From the NCBI RefSeq assembly GCF_028767025.1, contig NZ_JAJQXX010000012.1:35745-99744 (forward strand): a DNA stretch of 64,000 nt. Reading direction: 5' to 3'. A model generated the notes under the pieces. That model was given only the letters and a program-made list of their open reading frames with translations. It was not told the DNA's origin and made no database searches. This DNA comes from Blautia sp. XA-2221. GTDB lineage: Bacteria; Bacillota; Clostridia; Lachnospirales; Lachnospiraceae. The position numbers were made by a program, and so were the translations under genes. This document shows, piece by piece, positions 8,554 to 19,965 of this stretch. The stretch's first letter is position 1. The number at the start of each line of letters is the position of its first letter.

Positions 8554-9854
8554 TGCCCGTCTGTAAATCCGGTAGTTTTCACTGTCAGAAGATCATTAAC
8601 TTTAAGGCCTTCTGTTTTTTCCACAGCTACCTTCACATATTCCCGGCTGTGCCCCAGATAATATGCTTTCCCCTGGATTTCTACTTCCTCTTCCAGAAGA
8701 ATCTCCAGATTTTTTCCTATCATAGACTCTTCGTATTCATGGGCGCGTTTCCTGTGAAGTTCCAGCATTTTTTCACTCCGCACGGATTTAACAGCCTCTG
8801 TAATCTGCCCGTCCATTGCTGCCGCTTTTGTCCCCTGACGTCTGGAATATTTAAAAATATGTGTCTCATAAAAATGAATATTTTTTACAAATTCAAAAGA
8901 TTCCTCAAAATCTTCTTCGCTCTCCATGGGAAATCCCACGATCACATCTGTTGTCAGGGCAGGAGCCGGATAATACTCACGGATCAGACTGCATTTCTGC
9001 GCATATTCCTCAGCGGTATATCTGCGGTTCATATTTTTCAGAGTTTTCTGGCAGCCGCTCTGCAGAGAAAGATGGAAGTGAGGGCATACCTTGGAAAGTC
9101 CTGAAATACCCTCCATAAATTCCCGGGTAATGATCCGGGGTTCCAGAGATCCCAGACGGATTCTTTCAATACCTTCCACACTGTGCACAGCCTGAATCAA
9201 TGAAAGAAGCGTCTGCTTTTCTTCCTCTTCTTTAAAATCAATACCGTAAGAACTCAGATGAATTCCTGTAAGGACCACTTCCTTATAGCCCTTTGCCGCA
9301 AGCGCCTTTACTTCTTCCAAAATTTCCTGTATCTTCCTGCTTCGCACTCTTCCTCTTGCATAGGGAATAATACAGTAGGTACAAAACTGGTTGCAGCCAT
9401 CCTGGACTTTAATATAAGCCCTTACGTGCTCTGCCGTATGGTCAATGGAAAGCTCCTCATATTCTTTTGTTTTATTTATCTCAATCACGCAGGCTTTTTT
9501 TGCGTGTTCTTTTTCATATTCAGCAAGGGCCTCAACAATCCTGTTTTTCTGATTATTTCCAAGAATCAGATCTACAGATGAGTCCTCCTTTAATTTTTCT
9601 GTATCCGTCTGGGCATAACAGCCGGTAGCAACAACAATGGCTTCCGGGTTCATTTTTTTTGCCTTATGGAGCATCTGTCGTGATTTCCGGTCCGCAATAT
9701 TAGTTACCGTGCAGGTATTGATCAGATACACATCCGCCCCCTCCTGGAAAGGGACAATTTCATACCCGGCCTGTTCCAGAAGCTGCTGCATTGCCTCTAC
9801 CTCATAGGCATTTACCTTACATCCCAGATTATGAAGCGCAACTTTTTTACTCAT
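8523..9854 (-). CDS. mtaB: tRNA t6A37 methylthiotransferase MtaB
   Basis: A 443-residue radical-SAM methylthiotransferase converting t6A37 to ms2t6A in ANN-decoding tRNAs. In order: an N-terminal UPF0004 domain with three Fe-S Cys (NLGCKVNAYE, INTCTVTNIADRKSRQ, VATGCYAQT), the radical-SAM motif GCNQFCTYCIIPYARGRVRS near residue 150, and a C-terminal TRAM region. It fits MtaB (YqeV) rather than MiaB by its N-terminus KVALHNLGCKVNAYE. The final residues (LSGERSEQ) overlap sequence resembling the dispersed repeat. It sits upstream of ireB and is probably part of the same transcription unit. Confidence 0.9.
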   Translation of the reverse strand: MSKKVALHNLGCKVNAYEVEAMQQLLEQAGYEIVPFQEGADVYLINTCTVTNIADRKSRQMLHKAKKMNPEAIVVATGCYAQTDTEKLKEDSSVDLILGNNQKNRIVEALAEYEKEHAKKACVIEINKTKEYEELSIDHTAEHVRAYIKVQDGCNQFCTYCIIPYARGRVRSRKIQEILEEVKALAAKGYKEVVLTGIHLSSYGIDFKEEEEKQTLLSLIQAVHSVEGIERIRLGSLEPRIITREFMEGISGLSKVCPHFHLSLQSGCQKTLKNMNRRYTAEEYAQKCSLIREYYPAPALTTDVIVGFPMESEEDFEESFEFVKNIHFYETHIFKYSRRQGTKAAAMDGQITEAVKSVRSEKMLELHRKRAHEYEESMIGKNLEILLEEEVEIQGKAYYLGHSREYVKVAVEKTEGLKVNDLLTVKTTGFTDGHILSGERSEQ

Positions 9855-9889
9855 ATATATTCATTCCTTTTCTGATATAAATTGATTCT

Positions 9890-10036
9890 GTTACTGTACA
9901 CAGGTTATTTTCCCGTAAGGTGCTTTGGCATATATGCAAAAATCCCGGGATATACATGGCAAAATGCCATCACCAAAGGTGCTTTGGAGTGCATTTTGAC
10001 CAGGCTACTGTGAAGATTGCGAACAGTAACTCGGTT
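9890..10036 (-). repeat. Dispersed intergenic repeat, copy A
   Basis: On the minus strand this reads TTACTGTTCGC, then CAAAATGCACTCCAAAGCA, CACC-TTT-GGTG, CATTTTG, GTATATCCCGGG and GCATATATGCCAAAG. It aligns almost end to end with copies near 49198-49320 and 56175-56290. CAAAATG/CATTTTG flank an inner CACC/GGTG hairpin. It lies between mtaB and the HPr-like gene, encodes nothing obvious, and its boundaries are approximate. Confidence 0.65.
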
Positions 10037-10070
10037 CCTGTTATTTCATGGAAATTTAATAGCTTTTCCC

Positions 10071-10099
10071 TTGACTTTTTATCAGGGGACGTATAAGAT
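10071..10099 (+). promoter_or_regulatory. SigA-type promoter of the HPr-like gene
   Basis: TTGACT (10071-10076) and TAAGAT (10094-10099) are separated by exactly 17 bp, about 40 bp before the start codon of the HPr-like gene. Confidence 0.75.
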
Positions 10100-10141
10100 A
10101 AAAGTTGTAAATACAATAATTTTTAGGGAGGTTATATCGTA

Positions 10142-10378
10142 ATGAAAACATTAAAAATCTCACTGAACTCCATTGATAAAGTGAAAGCATTTGTAAATGA
10201 AATCAGTAAATTTGACTGTGATTTTGATCTTGTATCCGGAAGATATGTTATTGACGCAAAATCTATCATGGGAATCTTCAGCCTGGATCTTTCCAAGCCG
10301 ATCAACCTGAATATCCATGCTGAAGGAGCAACTCTGGATGCTATCCTTGCAGTTGTTCAGGCATATGTGATCGAGTAA
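10142..10378 (+). CDS. HPr-family protein lacking the phosphorylatable His15 (Crh-like)
   Basis: A 78-residue HPr-fold protein. Aligned on KSIMG, its Ser41 corresponds to HPr Ser46, the HPr-kinase site, which is kept with its context (AKSIMGIFSL). The position of the PTS histidine (His15 of GIHARPA) is Ser10 and Arg17 is Asp12, so it cannot carry phosphate for sugar uptake. That combination is the hallmark of Crh, the catabolite co-repressor of Bacillus, where Gln replaces His15. The gene is monocistronic, with its own promoter, an AGGGAGG site and a terminator. A regulatory role in carbon catabolite control is inferred; degeneracy is possible. Confidence 0.75.
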   Translation: MKTLKISLNSIDKVKAFVNEISKFDCDFDLVSGRYVIDAKSIMGIFSLDLSKPINLNIHAEGATLDAILAVVQAYVIE

Positions 10379-10431
10379 TATCAGCAATCCTGTGTAATAG
10401 GCTAAATTTAGTCATCTATTATATTGTATGT

Positions 10432-10482
10432 ATTCCGGCGGTACACTTTGGAAATTTTCCATATGTCCGCCGGATATTTTTT
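10432..10482 (+). terminator. Terminator of the HPr-like gene
   Basis: CCGGCGG pairs with CCGCCGG across a loop containing a second small hairpin (TGGAAATTTTCCA), followed by ATATTTTTT. Confidence 0.75.
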
Positions 10483-10509
10483 GCCTGTTTCCTATTTCTG
10501 ATAACTCTG

Positions 10510-11691
10510 TCAGTTGATCTCAATCACTTCTACTGTAGAAAGAGCCTCTTCCATCAGCTGGTCGATTTTTTCTTCCAGTTTTGTCTCAGATCTGTGGATC
10601 ACGTTCAGATTCGGTTTCGTTACCGGATGTTTTGCCACAAAAATCGTGCAGCAGTCCTCAAAGGGCTGGATAGAAGTCTCAAAAGTATCAATCTTTCTGG
10701 AAATTTCCACAATCTCCTGCTTGTCAAAGCCGATTACCGGACGATAAACAGGAAGGGTACACACCTCATTGGTAGCCGCAAGGCTCTGTAAAGTCTGGCT
10801 TGCAACCTGTCCGATGCTCTCTCCTGTGATCAGTCCAAGGCAGCCGCATTTCTTTGCAAAATGCTCTGCAATACGCATCATATAACGGCGCATAATAATG
10901 GTCAGTTCTTCATGAGGACACTGGTCATAAATATAAAGCTGGATATCGGTAAAGTTTACCACATGAAGACGGATCGGGCCACTGTAGCGAGCCACAAGCT
11001 TTGCCAGATCTACAACCTTCTGTTTTGCTCGCTCACTGGTATAAGGCGGCGCATGGAAATAAACCGCGTCAATCTTCACACCTCTTTTGGCGATCATGTA
11101 GCCGGCAACCGGACTGTCAATTCCACCGGAAAGAAGCAGCATTGCCTTTCCGTTTGTTCCAACCGGCATTCCTCCCGGCCCCGGAATAGTCTCTGAATAA
11201 ACGTAAATCTTTTCCCTGATCTCTACAGAAAGAGTAAGCTGAGGATTATGAACATCTACAGACGCTTCCGGAAAAGCATCCAGGATCAGACCGCCAAGGC
11301 TTGCACTGACTTCCATGGAATTAATAGGATAGGATTTTCTGGCTCTTCTTGTGTAAACCTTGAAGGTTCCGGAAAATTCCGGGTATCTTGCCTTCATATA
11401 GCTTACAACATCTTTTCCCATCTGTTCAAAGCCCTGATCCTCATAGATCACAACCGGGCTGATTCCTACAATACCAAAAACTCTCTGCAGGGCTTCTACT
11501 GCCTCATCAAAATCATATTCCTCCGGGCAGAGTACATAAACGCGTCCCTGCTCCTTGATCACGCGGAAATCTCCTTCTACAGGTTCCAGAGCAAGGCGCA
11601 TCTGTTTTACCAGCGCATCCTCAAAAAGATACCTGTTTTTGCCCTTAATAGCAATTTCCGCATACTTAATCAGAAATGCATGAAATATCAT
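10510..11691 (-). CDS. thiI: tRNA 4-thiouridine synthase ThiI
   Basis: A 393-residue enzyme thiolating U8 of tRNA and, in many bacteria, supplying sulfur for the thiazole of thiamine. An N-terminal ferredoxin-like/THUMP region (about residues 1-165) precedes a PP-loop ATPase (SGGIDSP at 188-194). It lacks a C-terminal rhodanese domain, as in B. subtilis ThiI, so it needs a dedicated cysteine desulfurase. That gene lies 22 bp upstream, consistent with the ThiI-NifZ pair of Bacillus. A Cys pair is present late in the protein (FEDCCTIFV). Confidence 0.93.
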   Translation of the reverse strand: MIFHAFLIKYAEIAIKGKNRYLFEDALVKQMRLALEPVEGDFRVIKEQGRVYVLCPEEYDFDEAVEALQRVFGIVGISPVVIYEDQGFEQMGKDVVSYMKARYPEFSGTFKVYTRRARKSYPINSMEVSASLGGLILDAFPEASVDVHNPQLTLSVEIREKIYVYSETIPGPGGMPVGTNGKAMLLLSGGIDSPVAGYMIAKRGVKIDAVYFHAPPYTSERAKQKVVDLAKLVARYSGPIRLHVVNFTDIQLYIYDQCPHEELTIIMRRYMMRIAEHFAKKCGCLGLITGESIGQVASQTLQSLAATNEVCTLPVYRPVIGFDKQEIVEISRKIDTFETSIQPFEDCCTIFVAKHPVTKPNLNVIHRSETKLEEKIDQLMEEALSTVEVIEIN

Positions 11692-11713
11692 AAATATTCT
11701 CCTTTTGTATCTT

Positions 11714-12868
11714 TTACCTTCTTGAATATCTTCTCAGCATGGGTACCAGTTCTCCCATAACCTGAAGAAAATAATCTGCCTCTTCTATGGTGTTTTCCTC
11801 GCAAAAGCTTAAGCGCACAGTGCTTTCAATCTGATCTCTTGACATTCCCATTGCTGACAGTGTGGCACTTGGCTTGCGTTTATGGCTGGAGCAGGCACTT
11901 CCTGCAGAAACGTAAATACCTCTTTCCTCCAGAGAATGAAGAAGCACTTCGCTTCGCACACCCATAACACTGATGCTTAAAATCTGAGGCGCACCTTCTC
12001 GCAGCTCCATTCCGTTAATACGGATATCCCCGATCTTTTCAAGTCCCTGCACAATGTGTTCCTTGAGCCGATACATGTTTTCCACATTTTCTTCCAGGTT
12101 TTGATAAATTTCCACGGCAGCAGTACCAAGTCCTGCAATTCCCGGCACATTGTCTGTTCCGGAACGCATCCCTCCCTGCTGTCCGCCTCCCAGGATCTGA
12201 GGCTGGATCTTTGCTTTTTCATTAATGTAAAGAAATCCCACGCCCTTTGGTCCGTGAATCTTATGACCACTGACAGAAAGAAGATCGATCCCCATTTTTT
12301 TCGGGTGGATCCTGTATTTTCCAAAAGCCTGTATGGCATCCACATGAAACAGAGCCTTCGGGCTTTTTTCGTGGACAAGGGCTGCAATCTCCTCCACCGG
12401 CATCACTGCGCCCACTTCATTGTTTACATACATCACAGATACCAGAATCGTATCTTCCCTGAGTACCGCTTTCAGAGCATCTACTTTTACCACGCCCCGG
12501 CTGTCCACCGGAAGGTATGTTACCTCAAAGCCCTGCTCCTGAAGAAACAGTGCAGGCTGACTTACTGCCGGATGCTCCACTGAGGTGGTGATAATATGAT
12601 TTCCGCTTCGTTTATTTGCCATAGCCGCCCCGATCAGAGCCAGATTATCCGACTCTGTTCCACCTGAAGTAAACAGGATTTCCTTTTCCTGGACCTTCAG
12701 AAGCCGGGCAAGACTTTCTGCGGAATTCTTAATATATTTTTCTGCTTCCACACCCTTCAGATGCATGGCGGATGGATTTCCAAAATCCTCTGTCATTGCT
12801 TTTACCACAATATCTTTTACCGAATCATAACATCTGGTAGTTGCAGAATTATCAAAATAAACTTCCAT
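11714..12868 (-). CDS. Cysteine desulfurase (NifS/IscS family, ThiI-partner type)
   Basis: A 384-residue PLP enzyme releasing sulfur from cysteine as a persulfide. PLP Lys203 lies in SGHKIHGPKG and the catalytic Cys326 in SAGSACSSHK. The C-terminus lacks the longer IscU-contact tail. Gene order (desulfurase then thiI, 22 bp apart) indicates that it feeds ThiI for tRNA s4U8 formation, as NifZ does in B. subtilis. A general Fe-S role cannot be excluded. Confidence 0.9.
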   Translation of the reverse strand: MEVYFDNSATTRCYDSVKDIVVKAMTEDFGNPSAMHLKGVEAEKYIKNSAESLARLLKVQEKEILFTSGGTESDNLALIGAAMANKRSGNHIITTSVEHPAVSQPALFLQEQGFEVTYLPVDSRGVVKVDALKAVLREDTILVSVMYVNNEVGAVMPVEEIAALVHEKSPKALFHVDAIQAFGKYRIHPKKMGIDLLSVSGHKIHGPKGVGFLYINEKAKIQPQILGGGQQGGMRSGTDNVPGIAGLGTAAVEIYQNLEENVENMYRLKEHIVQGLEKIGDIRINGMELREGAPQILSISVMGVRSEVLLHSLEERGIYVSAGSACSSHKRKPSATLSAMGMSRDQIESTVRLSFCEENTIEEADYFLQVMGELVPMLRRYSRR

Positions 12869-12919
12869 GATAAACTCCCTTTATTTTACTGCTGTTTCCT
12901 CCCGGACGCTGTATTCTGT

Positions 12920-13663
12920 TTACTGTTCCAGCTGAAACATCAGAACAGACAGGATCGCAAGTCCGGCTGTCTCTGTTCTCAAAATCCTTTTTCCCAGAGT
13001 AATGGGGGAAACACCTGCGCCAATGGCAGCTTCAATTTCTTTTTCCTCAAATCCGCCCTCCGGACCGATAAAAATACCAATGGATTGTCCGGGACGGATT
13101 TCACCCAGAAGAGCTTTTGTCTCAGTCATTCCCTTCGCAAGCTCATAGGGGATCAGCCGGATATCCAGCTCCTTTGCATAGGCAAGAGCATCTGAAAAAG
13201 TCATTACCGGATGAACTGAAGGAATCAGCATACGCTTGGACTGCTTTGCCGCACTCTCTGCAATCTGCTGCCACCGTTCCACCTTTTTTGCAGCCTTTTT
13301 TCCGTCAAGGCGAACAACGCTGCGTTTGGTTTCCACCGGAATCACCTGACAGGCTCCCAGTTCCACAGCTTTCTGGATGATCAGCTCCATTTTATCTGCC
13401 TTTGGAAGTCCCTGAAACAGATAAATTTTACTGGAAAGCTCATAATCCGGTTCCTGAGAATAAAGAATGTGAAGGCAGACCTCATCTGTATCAATGGCTT
13501 CAATGGTACAGTGGTATTCTTTTTTGTCTCCGTCACTAATCCAGAGCTCTTCCCCGGTCTTCATCCGCAGCACGTTTACAATGTGCTTCACATCACTTCC
13601 TGTAATATGGATCTGATGCATTCTTTCATCAATCTGGGACGGCTCCACAAAAAATCTCTGCAT
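12920..13663 (-). CDS. rsmE: 16S rRNA m3U1498 methyltransferase RsmE
   Basis: A 247-residue SPOUT-class methyltransferase. The N-terminal PUA-like part (MQRFFVEPSQI..HITGSDVKHIVNVLRMKTGE) and the C-terminal knot motifs IGIFIGPEGGFEEKEIE and PITLGKRILRTETAGLAIL are diagnostic of RsmE. It starts 3 bp after the prmA stop; prmA-rsmE adjacency downstream of dnaJ is common in Firmicutes. Confidence 0.93.
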   Translation of the reverse strand: MQRFFVEPSQIDERMHQIHITGSDVKHIVNVLRMKTGEELWISDGDKKEYHCTIEAIDTDEVCLHILYSQEPDYELSSKIYLFQGLPKADKMELIIQKAVELGACQVIPVETKRSVVRLDGKKAAKKVERWQQIAESAAKQSKRMLIPSVHPVMTFSDALAYAKELDIRLIPYELAKGMTETKALLGEIRPGQSIGIFIGPEGGFEEKEIEAAIGAGVSPITLGKRILRTETAGLAILSVLMFQLEQ

Positions 13664-13666
13664 GGA

Positions 13667-14653
13667 TCAGTCCTTTCTGGCTGTCACAGACACCCACTCG
13701 CCCTGCTTTGTAACCTCCACAAGAGTCAGTCCTGCTTTTTTCACAGCTTCTGTCACAACCGTTTCCTTCACATCCAGAATACCGGAGGTGATGTAGTAAG
13801 CGCCTTTTTTCATCTGATGAACGATCACAGGAGTAAGAGGCACAAGAACGTCTGCAAGAATATTTGCAGCTACAATATCATATTTCTCATAGCCCACCTG
13901 ATCCTGAACCTCTTCATCATCAATGATATTTCCGATCATCATATCAAAGGATTCATCCGGGATCTGATTTGCTTCTTTGTTTTCCTGAACTGCGGGAACT
14001 GCGCAGAGATCAAGATCTGTTCCCACCACATGACCTGCGCCAAGTTTCAGAGCTGTAATTCCAAGAATACCGCTTCCTGTTCCCACATCAAGAAGTTCAC
14101 ATCCCTCTTTCACGTACTTTTTCAGCTGGCGGATCACAAGCTGAGTAGTTTCATGCATACCGGTTCCAAAGGCTGTTCCCGGGTCAATATGAAGGATCAT
14201 CTTGTCCTGATCCTCTGCTTTTACTTCCTCCCAGGAGGGAACGATCAGAATATCATCTACATAAAACTGTTTGAAATACTGTTTCCAGTTATTGATCCAG
14301 TCAATATCCTCTGTTTCATCTACCTCAATGCTGCCCTCTCCGATATCCAGAAAAGATCTTAAAGCTTCCAGTTCTTCTTTTACTTCTTTCAGAATGGATT
14401 CTACATCGGTTTCCTGACCGTTTTTCAGAAGCTTTCCGTCCTCGGTTTCCTCCACAAAAAAGCTCAGATATGCGGTTCCATCATCCTCCTGCATCTGAGG
14501 AAGGATATCCACAAACATCTGCTCCTTTTCCAGTGCAGTAAGAGGCACATTATCCTCAATCTGCGCTCCTTCCAGACCAATATCATATAAAGTACTGATA
14601 ATGATATCCTCTGCTTCAGTTCTGGTTTTTATTTTAAACTTTTTCCACTTCAT
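13667..14653 (-). CDS. prmA: Ribosomal protein L11 methyltransferase PrmA
   Basis: A 328-residue class I SAM methyltransferase. It shows LHIDPGTAFGTGMHETTQL, then ELLDVGTGSGILGITALKLGA (SAM motif I) and DIVAANILADVL (NILA motif). An insertion rich in acidic residues between VQENKEANQIPDESFD and the catalytic part makes it slightly longer than the E. coli enzyme. It follows dnaJ but a strong hairpin lies between them, so its transcription may be partly separate. Confidence 0.92.
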   Translation of the reverse strand: MKWKKFKIKTRTEAEDIIISTLYDIGLEGAQIEDNVPLTALEKEQMFVDILPQMQEDDGTAYLSFFVEETEDGKLLKNGQETDVESILKEVKEELEALRSFLDIGEGSIEVDETEDIDWINNWKQYFKQFYVDDILIVPSWEEVKAEDQDKMILHIDPGTAFGTGMHETTQLVIRQLKKYVKEGCELLDVGTGSGILGITALKLGAGHVVGTDLDLCAVPAVQENKEANQIPDESFDMMIGNIIDDEEVQDQVGYEKYDIVAANILADVLVPLTPVIVHQMKKGAYYITSGILDVKETVVTEAVKKAGLTLVEVTKQGEWVSVTARKD

Positions 14654-14763
14654 AACAAATCTCCTGTTTTATCATAAAATATATGTTTCTATGATCTGCC
14701 AGTCTTCCGGCTGATACTTTGTTATACTTATACTACCTCGCACTTTATCATACACGAAAGAAC

Positions 14764-14795
14764 AAAAAAAGAAAAGAGGTTTCCCTCTTTTCTTT
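14764..14795. terminator. Terminator after dnaJ
   Basis: AAAGAAAAGAGG pairs with CCTCTTTTCTTT around a 4-nt loop; on the minus strand it is followed by a run of seven T. It should end or attenuate the hrcA-dnaJ transcript before prmA. Confidence 0.8.
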
Positions 14796-14837
14796 AAAAG
14801 ATTTATCAATCTACTGTGCGCTTCCTTCACAGCAAGC

Positions 14838-16019
14838 TTAATCCTCAAAAGTCTCTTTCAGCTTATCCATAAAGCTTTTTTTCTTTTTTTCATGCTTCTC
14901 TGTACCATCGCTGTTTGTTTCTGCCGGTCTGTTTCCACAGGCCTCATCAAACTTGCGGAGAGCTTCCTTCGCCTCTTCATTAAGATTTGTCGGAACCTGA
15001 ACAACCAGAGTCACATAATGATCTCCACGGACATTCTTATTTCTCAGAGAAGGAACACCCTTGCCTTTCAGACGGATACGGGTATCAGTCTGAGTTCCCG
15101 GCTTCACATCATAGACAACATCTCCGTCTACTGTGTTGATATGAACTTCTCCGCCGAGAGCTGCCTGTGCATAGGTAATAGGCGCAGAGGAGAAGATATT
15201 CATATCCTGTCTCTGGAAAATAGGATGGCGGGCAATATTTACTTCCACAAGAAGGTCGCCTCTTGGGCCGCCGTTTGTACCCGGTTCTCCTTTTTCACGG
15301 ATACGAATACTCTGTCCATTATCAATACCGGCAGGAATGGATACCTGGATCTTCTTTCTGGAAGATGTATATCCGGTTCCACGGCAGGAAGTACATTTCT
15401 CTTTGATCACTTTTCCTGTACCGCCACATTCCGGACAGGTCTGGACATTACGCACCATGCCGAACATAGACTGCTGAGTATATACAATCTGTCCCTCTCC
15501 GTTACATTTCGGACAGGTTACAGGCTGAGTTCCGGGTTTTGCACCTGTTCCGTGACAGTCAGCACATTCATCCTTCAGAACGATTTCCAGTTCTTTTTCA
15601 CAGCCAAACACTGCCTCCTCAAAAGTAATATTCACTCTTGCGCGAAGGTTTGCGCCTCTCATCGGCCCATTGTTTGCACGTCTTCTGCTTCCGCCGCCAA
15701 ACAGATCACCGAAAATATCACCGAAAATATCGCCCATATCAGCGCCGTTAAAATCAAAGCCGCCGAATCCTCCGGCACCGCCGCCGCCATTTTCAAAAGC
15801 CGCATGACCGAACTGGTCGTACTGTTTTCTTTTATCCGGATCACTTAAAATACCGTATGCTTCTGTAGCCTCTTTAAATTTTGCCTCTGCTTCTTTATCA
15901 CCCGGATTTACATCCGGGTGATACTTTTTGGCTAACTTTCGATATGCTTTTTTCAGTTCCGCGTCACTGGCATTTTTTGCAACGCCCAGGACTTCATAGT
16001 AATCTCTTTTATCAGCCAT
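14838..16019 (-). CDS. dnaJ: Chaperone DnaJ
   Basis: A 393-residue type I Hsp40 stimulating DnaK ATPase activity. It has a J domain with HPD (KYHPDVNPG), a Gly/Phe-rich linker ([15 protein letters not shown]..), four CxxCxGxG zinc repeats ([31 protein letters not shown]-type) and the C-terminal substrate domain. It is the last gene of the CIRCE-controlled operon. Confidence 0.97.
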   Translation of the reverse strand: MADKRDYYEVLGVAKNASDAELKKAYRKLAKKYHPDVNPGDKEAEAKFKEATEAYGILSDPDKRKQYDQFGHAAFENGGGGAGGFGGFDFNGADMGDIFGDIFGDLFGGGSRRRANNGPMRGANLRARVNITFEEAVFGCEKELEIVLKDECADCHGTGAKPGTQPVTCPKCNGEGQIVYTQQSMFGMVRNVQTCPECGGTGKVIKEKCTSCRGTGYTSSRKKIQVSIPAGIDNGQSIRIREKGEPGTNGGPRGDLLVEVNIARHPIFQRQDMNIFSSAPITYAQAALGGEVHINTVDGDVVYDVKPGTQTDTRIRLKGKGVPSLRNKNVRGDHYVTLVVQVPTNLNEEAKEALRKFDEACGNRPAETNSDGTEKHEKKKKSFMDKLKETFED

Positions 16020-16043
16020 CGTTTCTCTTTCCTGTGCTTTCTA

Positions 16044-17942
<1,899 letters not shown>

Positions 17943-18052
17943 TTATTTTCATGCGTTATCTATATATCCATTGTCGTCTGATGATGCCGATCCGGTGACC
18001 CTAACCGGTATCATACCAGAAAAGCAAGTGTCTGCTTTCTTTTTTAGCCTAA

Positions 18053-18682
18053 CTAATTTGCGACTTTTACCATACTGTGGCGAACTACAAATCCTTTATA
18101 AGTGTAGCCTTTCTGAAGTTCTTCCACAACCATATTCTCTCCTGCTTCTTCGTCTTCCACATGCATTACTGCATTATGGAAATCAGGATCAAATTCTTTG
18201 CCGACAGCCTCGATCACTTCTACACCAAGTCCCTCAAGTGTTGTCATAAGCTGTTTGTAGATCATCTTCATACCGTCTGCAAAAGCATCTCCCTCAGGTG
18301 CCTGTGCAAGGCCTCTCTCAAAGTTATCCACTACCGGAAGCATATTTTCGATAATTTCTTTTGCACCGATCACATACATACCGGATTTTTCCTTTTCTGT
18401 ACGTTTACGGAAATTATCAAACTCTGCCATGCTGCGTTTCAGCCGGTCAGTCAGCTCCTCGATCTGCTGATCTTTTTTATCCTTTTTCTTTTTTCCAAAG
18501 AAAGAAGTTTTTGTTTTTCCTTCTGTTTTTTCATCCGCGGAAGTTTCTTTTTCCTCTGCGGTATCTTCTCCGGCTGTGGCTTCCGGTGAATCTTCCTGAG
18601 CCTCTGTTACAGTCTCATTTTCAGAAATTTCTTTTTCTGTATCTTCCTGTACTTCAGCTGCGTTCTTCTTTTCTTCTGCCAC
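18053..18682 (-). CDS. grpE: Nucleotide exchange factor GrpE
   Basis: A 209-residue GrpE with a long acidic low-complexity N-terminus (residues 1-70), a coiled coil (IEELTDRLKRSMAEFDNFRKRTEKEK) and the C-terminal beta domain (GYTYKGFVVRHSMVKVA). It starts at GTG with a GGTGG site upstream. It promotes ADP release from DnaK. Confidence 0.96.
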   Translation of the reverse strand: MAEEKKNAAEVQEDTEKEISENETVTEAQEDSPEATAGEDTAEEKETSADEKTEGKTKTSFFGKKKKDKKDQQIEELTDRLKRSMAEFDNFRKRTEKEKSGMYVIGAKEIIENMLPVVDNFERGLAQAPEGDAFADGMKMIYKQLMTTLEGLGVEVIEAVGKEFDPDFHNAVMHVEDEEAGENMVVEELQKGYTYKGFVVRHSMVKVAN

Positions 18683-18700
18683 GCGTTCTCTACCACCTTT

Positions 18701-19771
18701 CTATTCTTCCTGATGGCTGCCGCCATTTTCTTTTTTATTTTTTCCAAATACCTGATCTAATTCAACTTTCAGGGTCTTCAGATTATTAACAACATTTTCA
18801 TAATCCATTCGTTTCGGTCCTACAATACCGATGGTTCCATGCATTCCCTTGCCCAGCTCATAAGTAGCTGTTACAACGCTGCAGTCTTTCATGGTAGGAA
18901 TCGGAAGTTCATCTCCGATATATACCTGAACTCCTGTATTATCTGCATCTGCCATGCTTTCTTTTACAAGATCTGCAAGCTGCTGTTTTTCTTCAAATGC
19001 GGAAATCAGTCCCGTTGCTTTTTCCTTATCTGACAATTCCGGATACTTGAAAAAGTTCGTAGCGCCTGACGTATAGATTTCCAGATCCTCTTCATCCACA
19101 TGTATCGTAGCTGCAACTGCGTCCAGTACACTGGCAACCAGTCCGCTGTGAATCCCTGCCTGTTCCTTCAGTCTTGCAATCATTCCCAGATTAATATCCT
19201 GAATCGGAAGTCCGTTGAGATTTGTATTAAGAAGAAGATTCAGTTTCAGAATCGTCTCATCATCCATTTCCTCGTCAAGATCTATGATCTGGTTCCGGAT
19301 GACGTTTCCCTCACAGACAACTACAGCTACAAGCTGACGTTCATTGACTCTGGAAAGCTGAATAAATTTCAGTTTATTTCCGCTGTACTGGGGAACTGAG
19401 ATCATTGTTGCATAATTGGTATTGCAGGCGAGAACCCTGGCTACCTTTTTCAGCACCTTTTCCATCTTATCTGTTTTTTCAATCATCAGATTTCGGATCT
19501 CTTCAATCTCATCTTCCTTTTCCTGCATCAGCTCATCTACATACAACCGATACCCTTTATCTGAAGGAATTCTTCCGGCAGAGGTATGAGGCTGCACAAT
19601 ATAGCCTAAATCTGTCAGGTCAGACATTTCATTACGGATTGTTGCTGAGCTGACATTAAGATCTGTATACTTGGAAATTGTCCGGGATCCAACCGGCTCT
19701 CCTGTTTCCATATAAGTTTTGATGATCGCTTTCAGAATCTTTTTCTTACGATCAGTCAAAATATCTTCCAC
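18701..19771 (-). CDS. hrcA: Heat-inducible transcription repressor HrcA
   Basis: A 356-residue repressor binding CIRCE. The N-terminal winged HTH is visible (KAIIKTYMETGEPVGSRTIS, SSATIRNEMSDLTDLGYI) and the HrcA C-terminal domain ends in KTLKVELDQVFG. I choose GTG at 19771, because AAAGGAG lies 8 nt upstream; a GTG ten codons further up would begin inside the CIRCE repeat. Neighbours and operator support autoregulation of the operon. Confidence 0.96.
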   Translation of the reverse strand: MEDILTDRKKKILKAIIKTYMETGEPVGSRTISKYTDLNVSSATIRNEMSDLTDLGYIVQPHTSAGRIPSDKGYRLYVDELMQEKEDEIEEIRNLMIEKTDKMEKVLKKVARVLACNTNYATMISVPQYSGNKLKFIQLSRVNERQLVAVVVCEGNVIRNQIIDLDEEMDDETILKLNLLLNTNLNGLPIQDINLGMIARLKEQAGIHSGLVASVLDAVAATIHVDEEDLEIYTSGATNFFKYPELSDKEKATGLISAFEEKQQLADLVKESMADADNTGVQVYIGDELPIPTMKDCSVVTATYELGKGMHGTIGIVGPKRMDYENVVNNLKTLKVELDQVFGKNKKENGGSHQEE

Positions 19772-19794
19772 GCCCTCAGCTCCTTTCCTTTTTA

Positions 19795-19821
19795 TTAGCA
19801 CTCAATATCAAAGAGTGCTAA
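19795..19821 (-). promoter_or_regulatory. CIRCE operator (HrcA binding site)
   Basis: A perfect TTAGCACTC-N9-GAGTGCTAA inverted repeat just upstream of hrcA, downstream of the -10 element, so bound HrcA would block transcription. It matches the CIRCE consensus without mismatch. Confidence 0.97.
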
Positions 19822-19834
19822 CATTTACATTGTT

Positions 19835-19863
19835 AAGATAGCACCGTTAAAATAGTTTGTCAA
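19835..19863 (-). promoter_or_regulatory. SigA promoter of the hrcA operon
   Basis: On the minus strand TTGACA (19863-19858) and TATCTT (19840-19835) are 17 bp apart, directly upstream of CIRCE. Confidence 0.85.
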
Positions 19864-19905
19864 GAGATAAGAAGTATTTTTATGAAAATCTTTTATTATA
19901 TAAAG

Positions 19906-19948
19906 AATGCAGACACTCCAGAAACTACTTACCTGAAATATCTGCATT
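19906..19948 (-). terminator. Probable weak terminator of uvrB
   Basis: AATGCAGA pairs with TCTGCATT across a 27-nt loop just downstream of uvrB; the following tract (CTTTATATAATAAAAG) is only moderately T-rich. Confidence 0.4.
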
Positions 19949-19965
19949 GTTATTAATAAAAAATT

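Noticed and set aside
14892..15848. Open frame antisense to dnaJ
   Set aside because: Shadow of dnaJ without start signals or domain.
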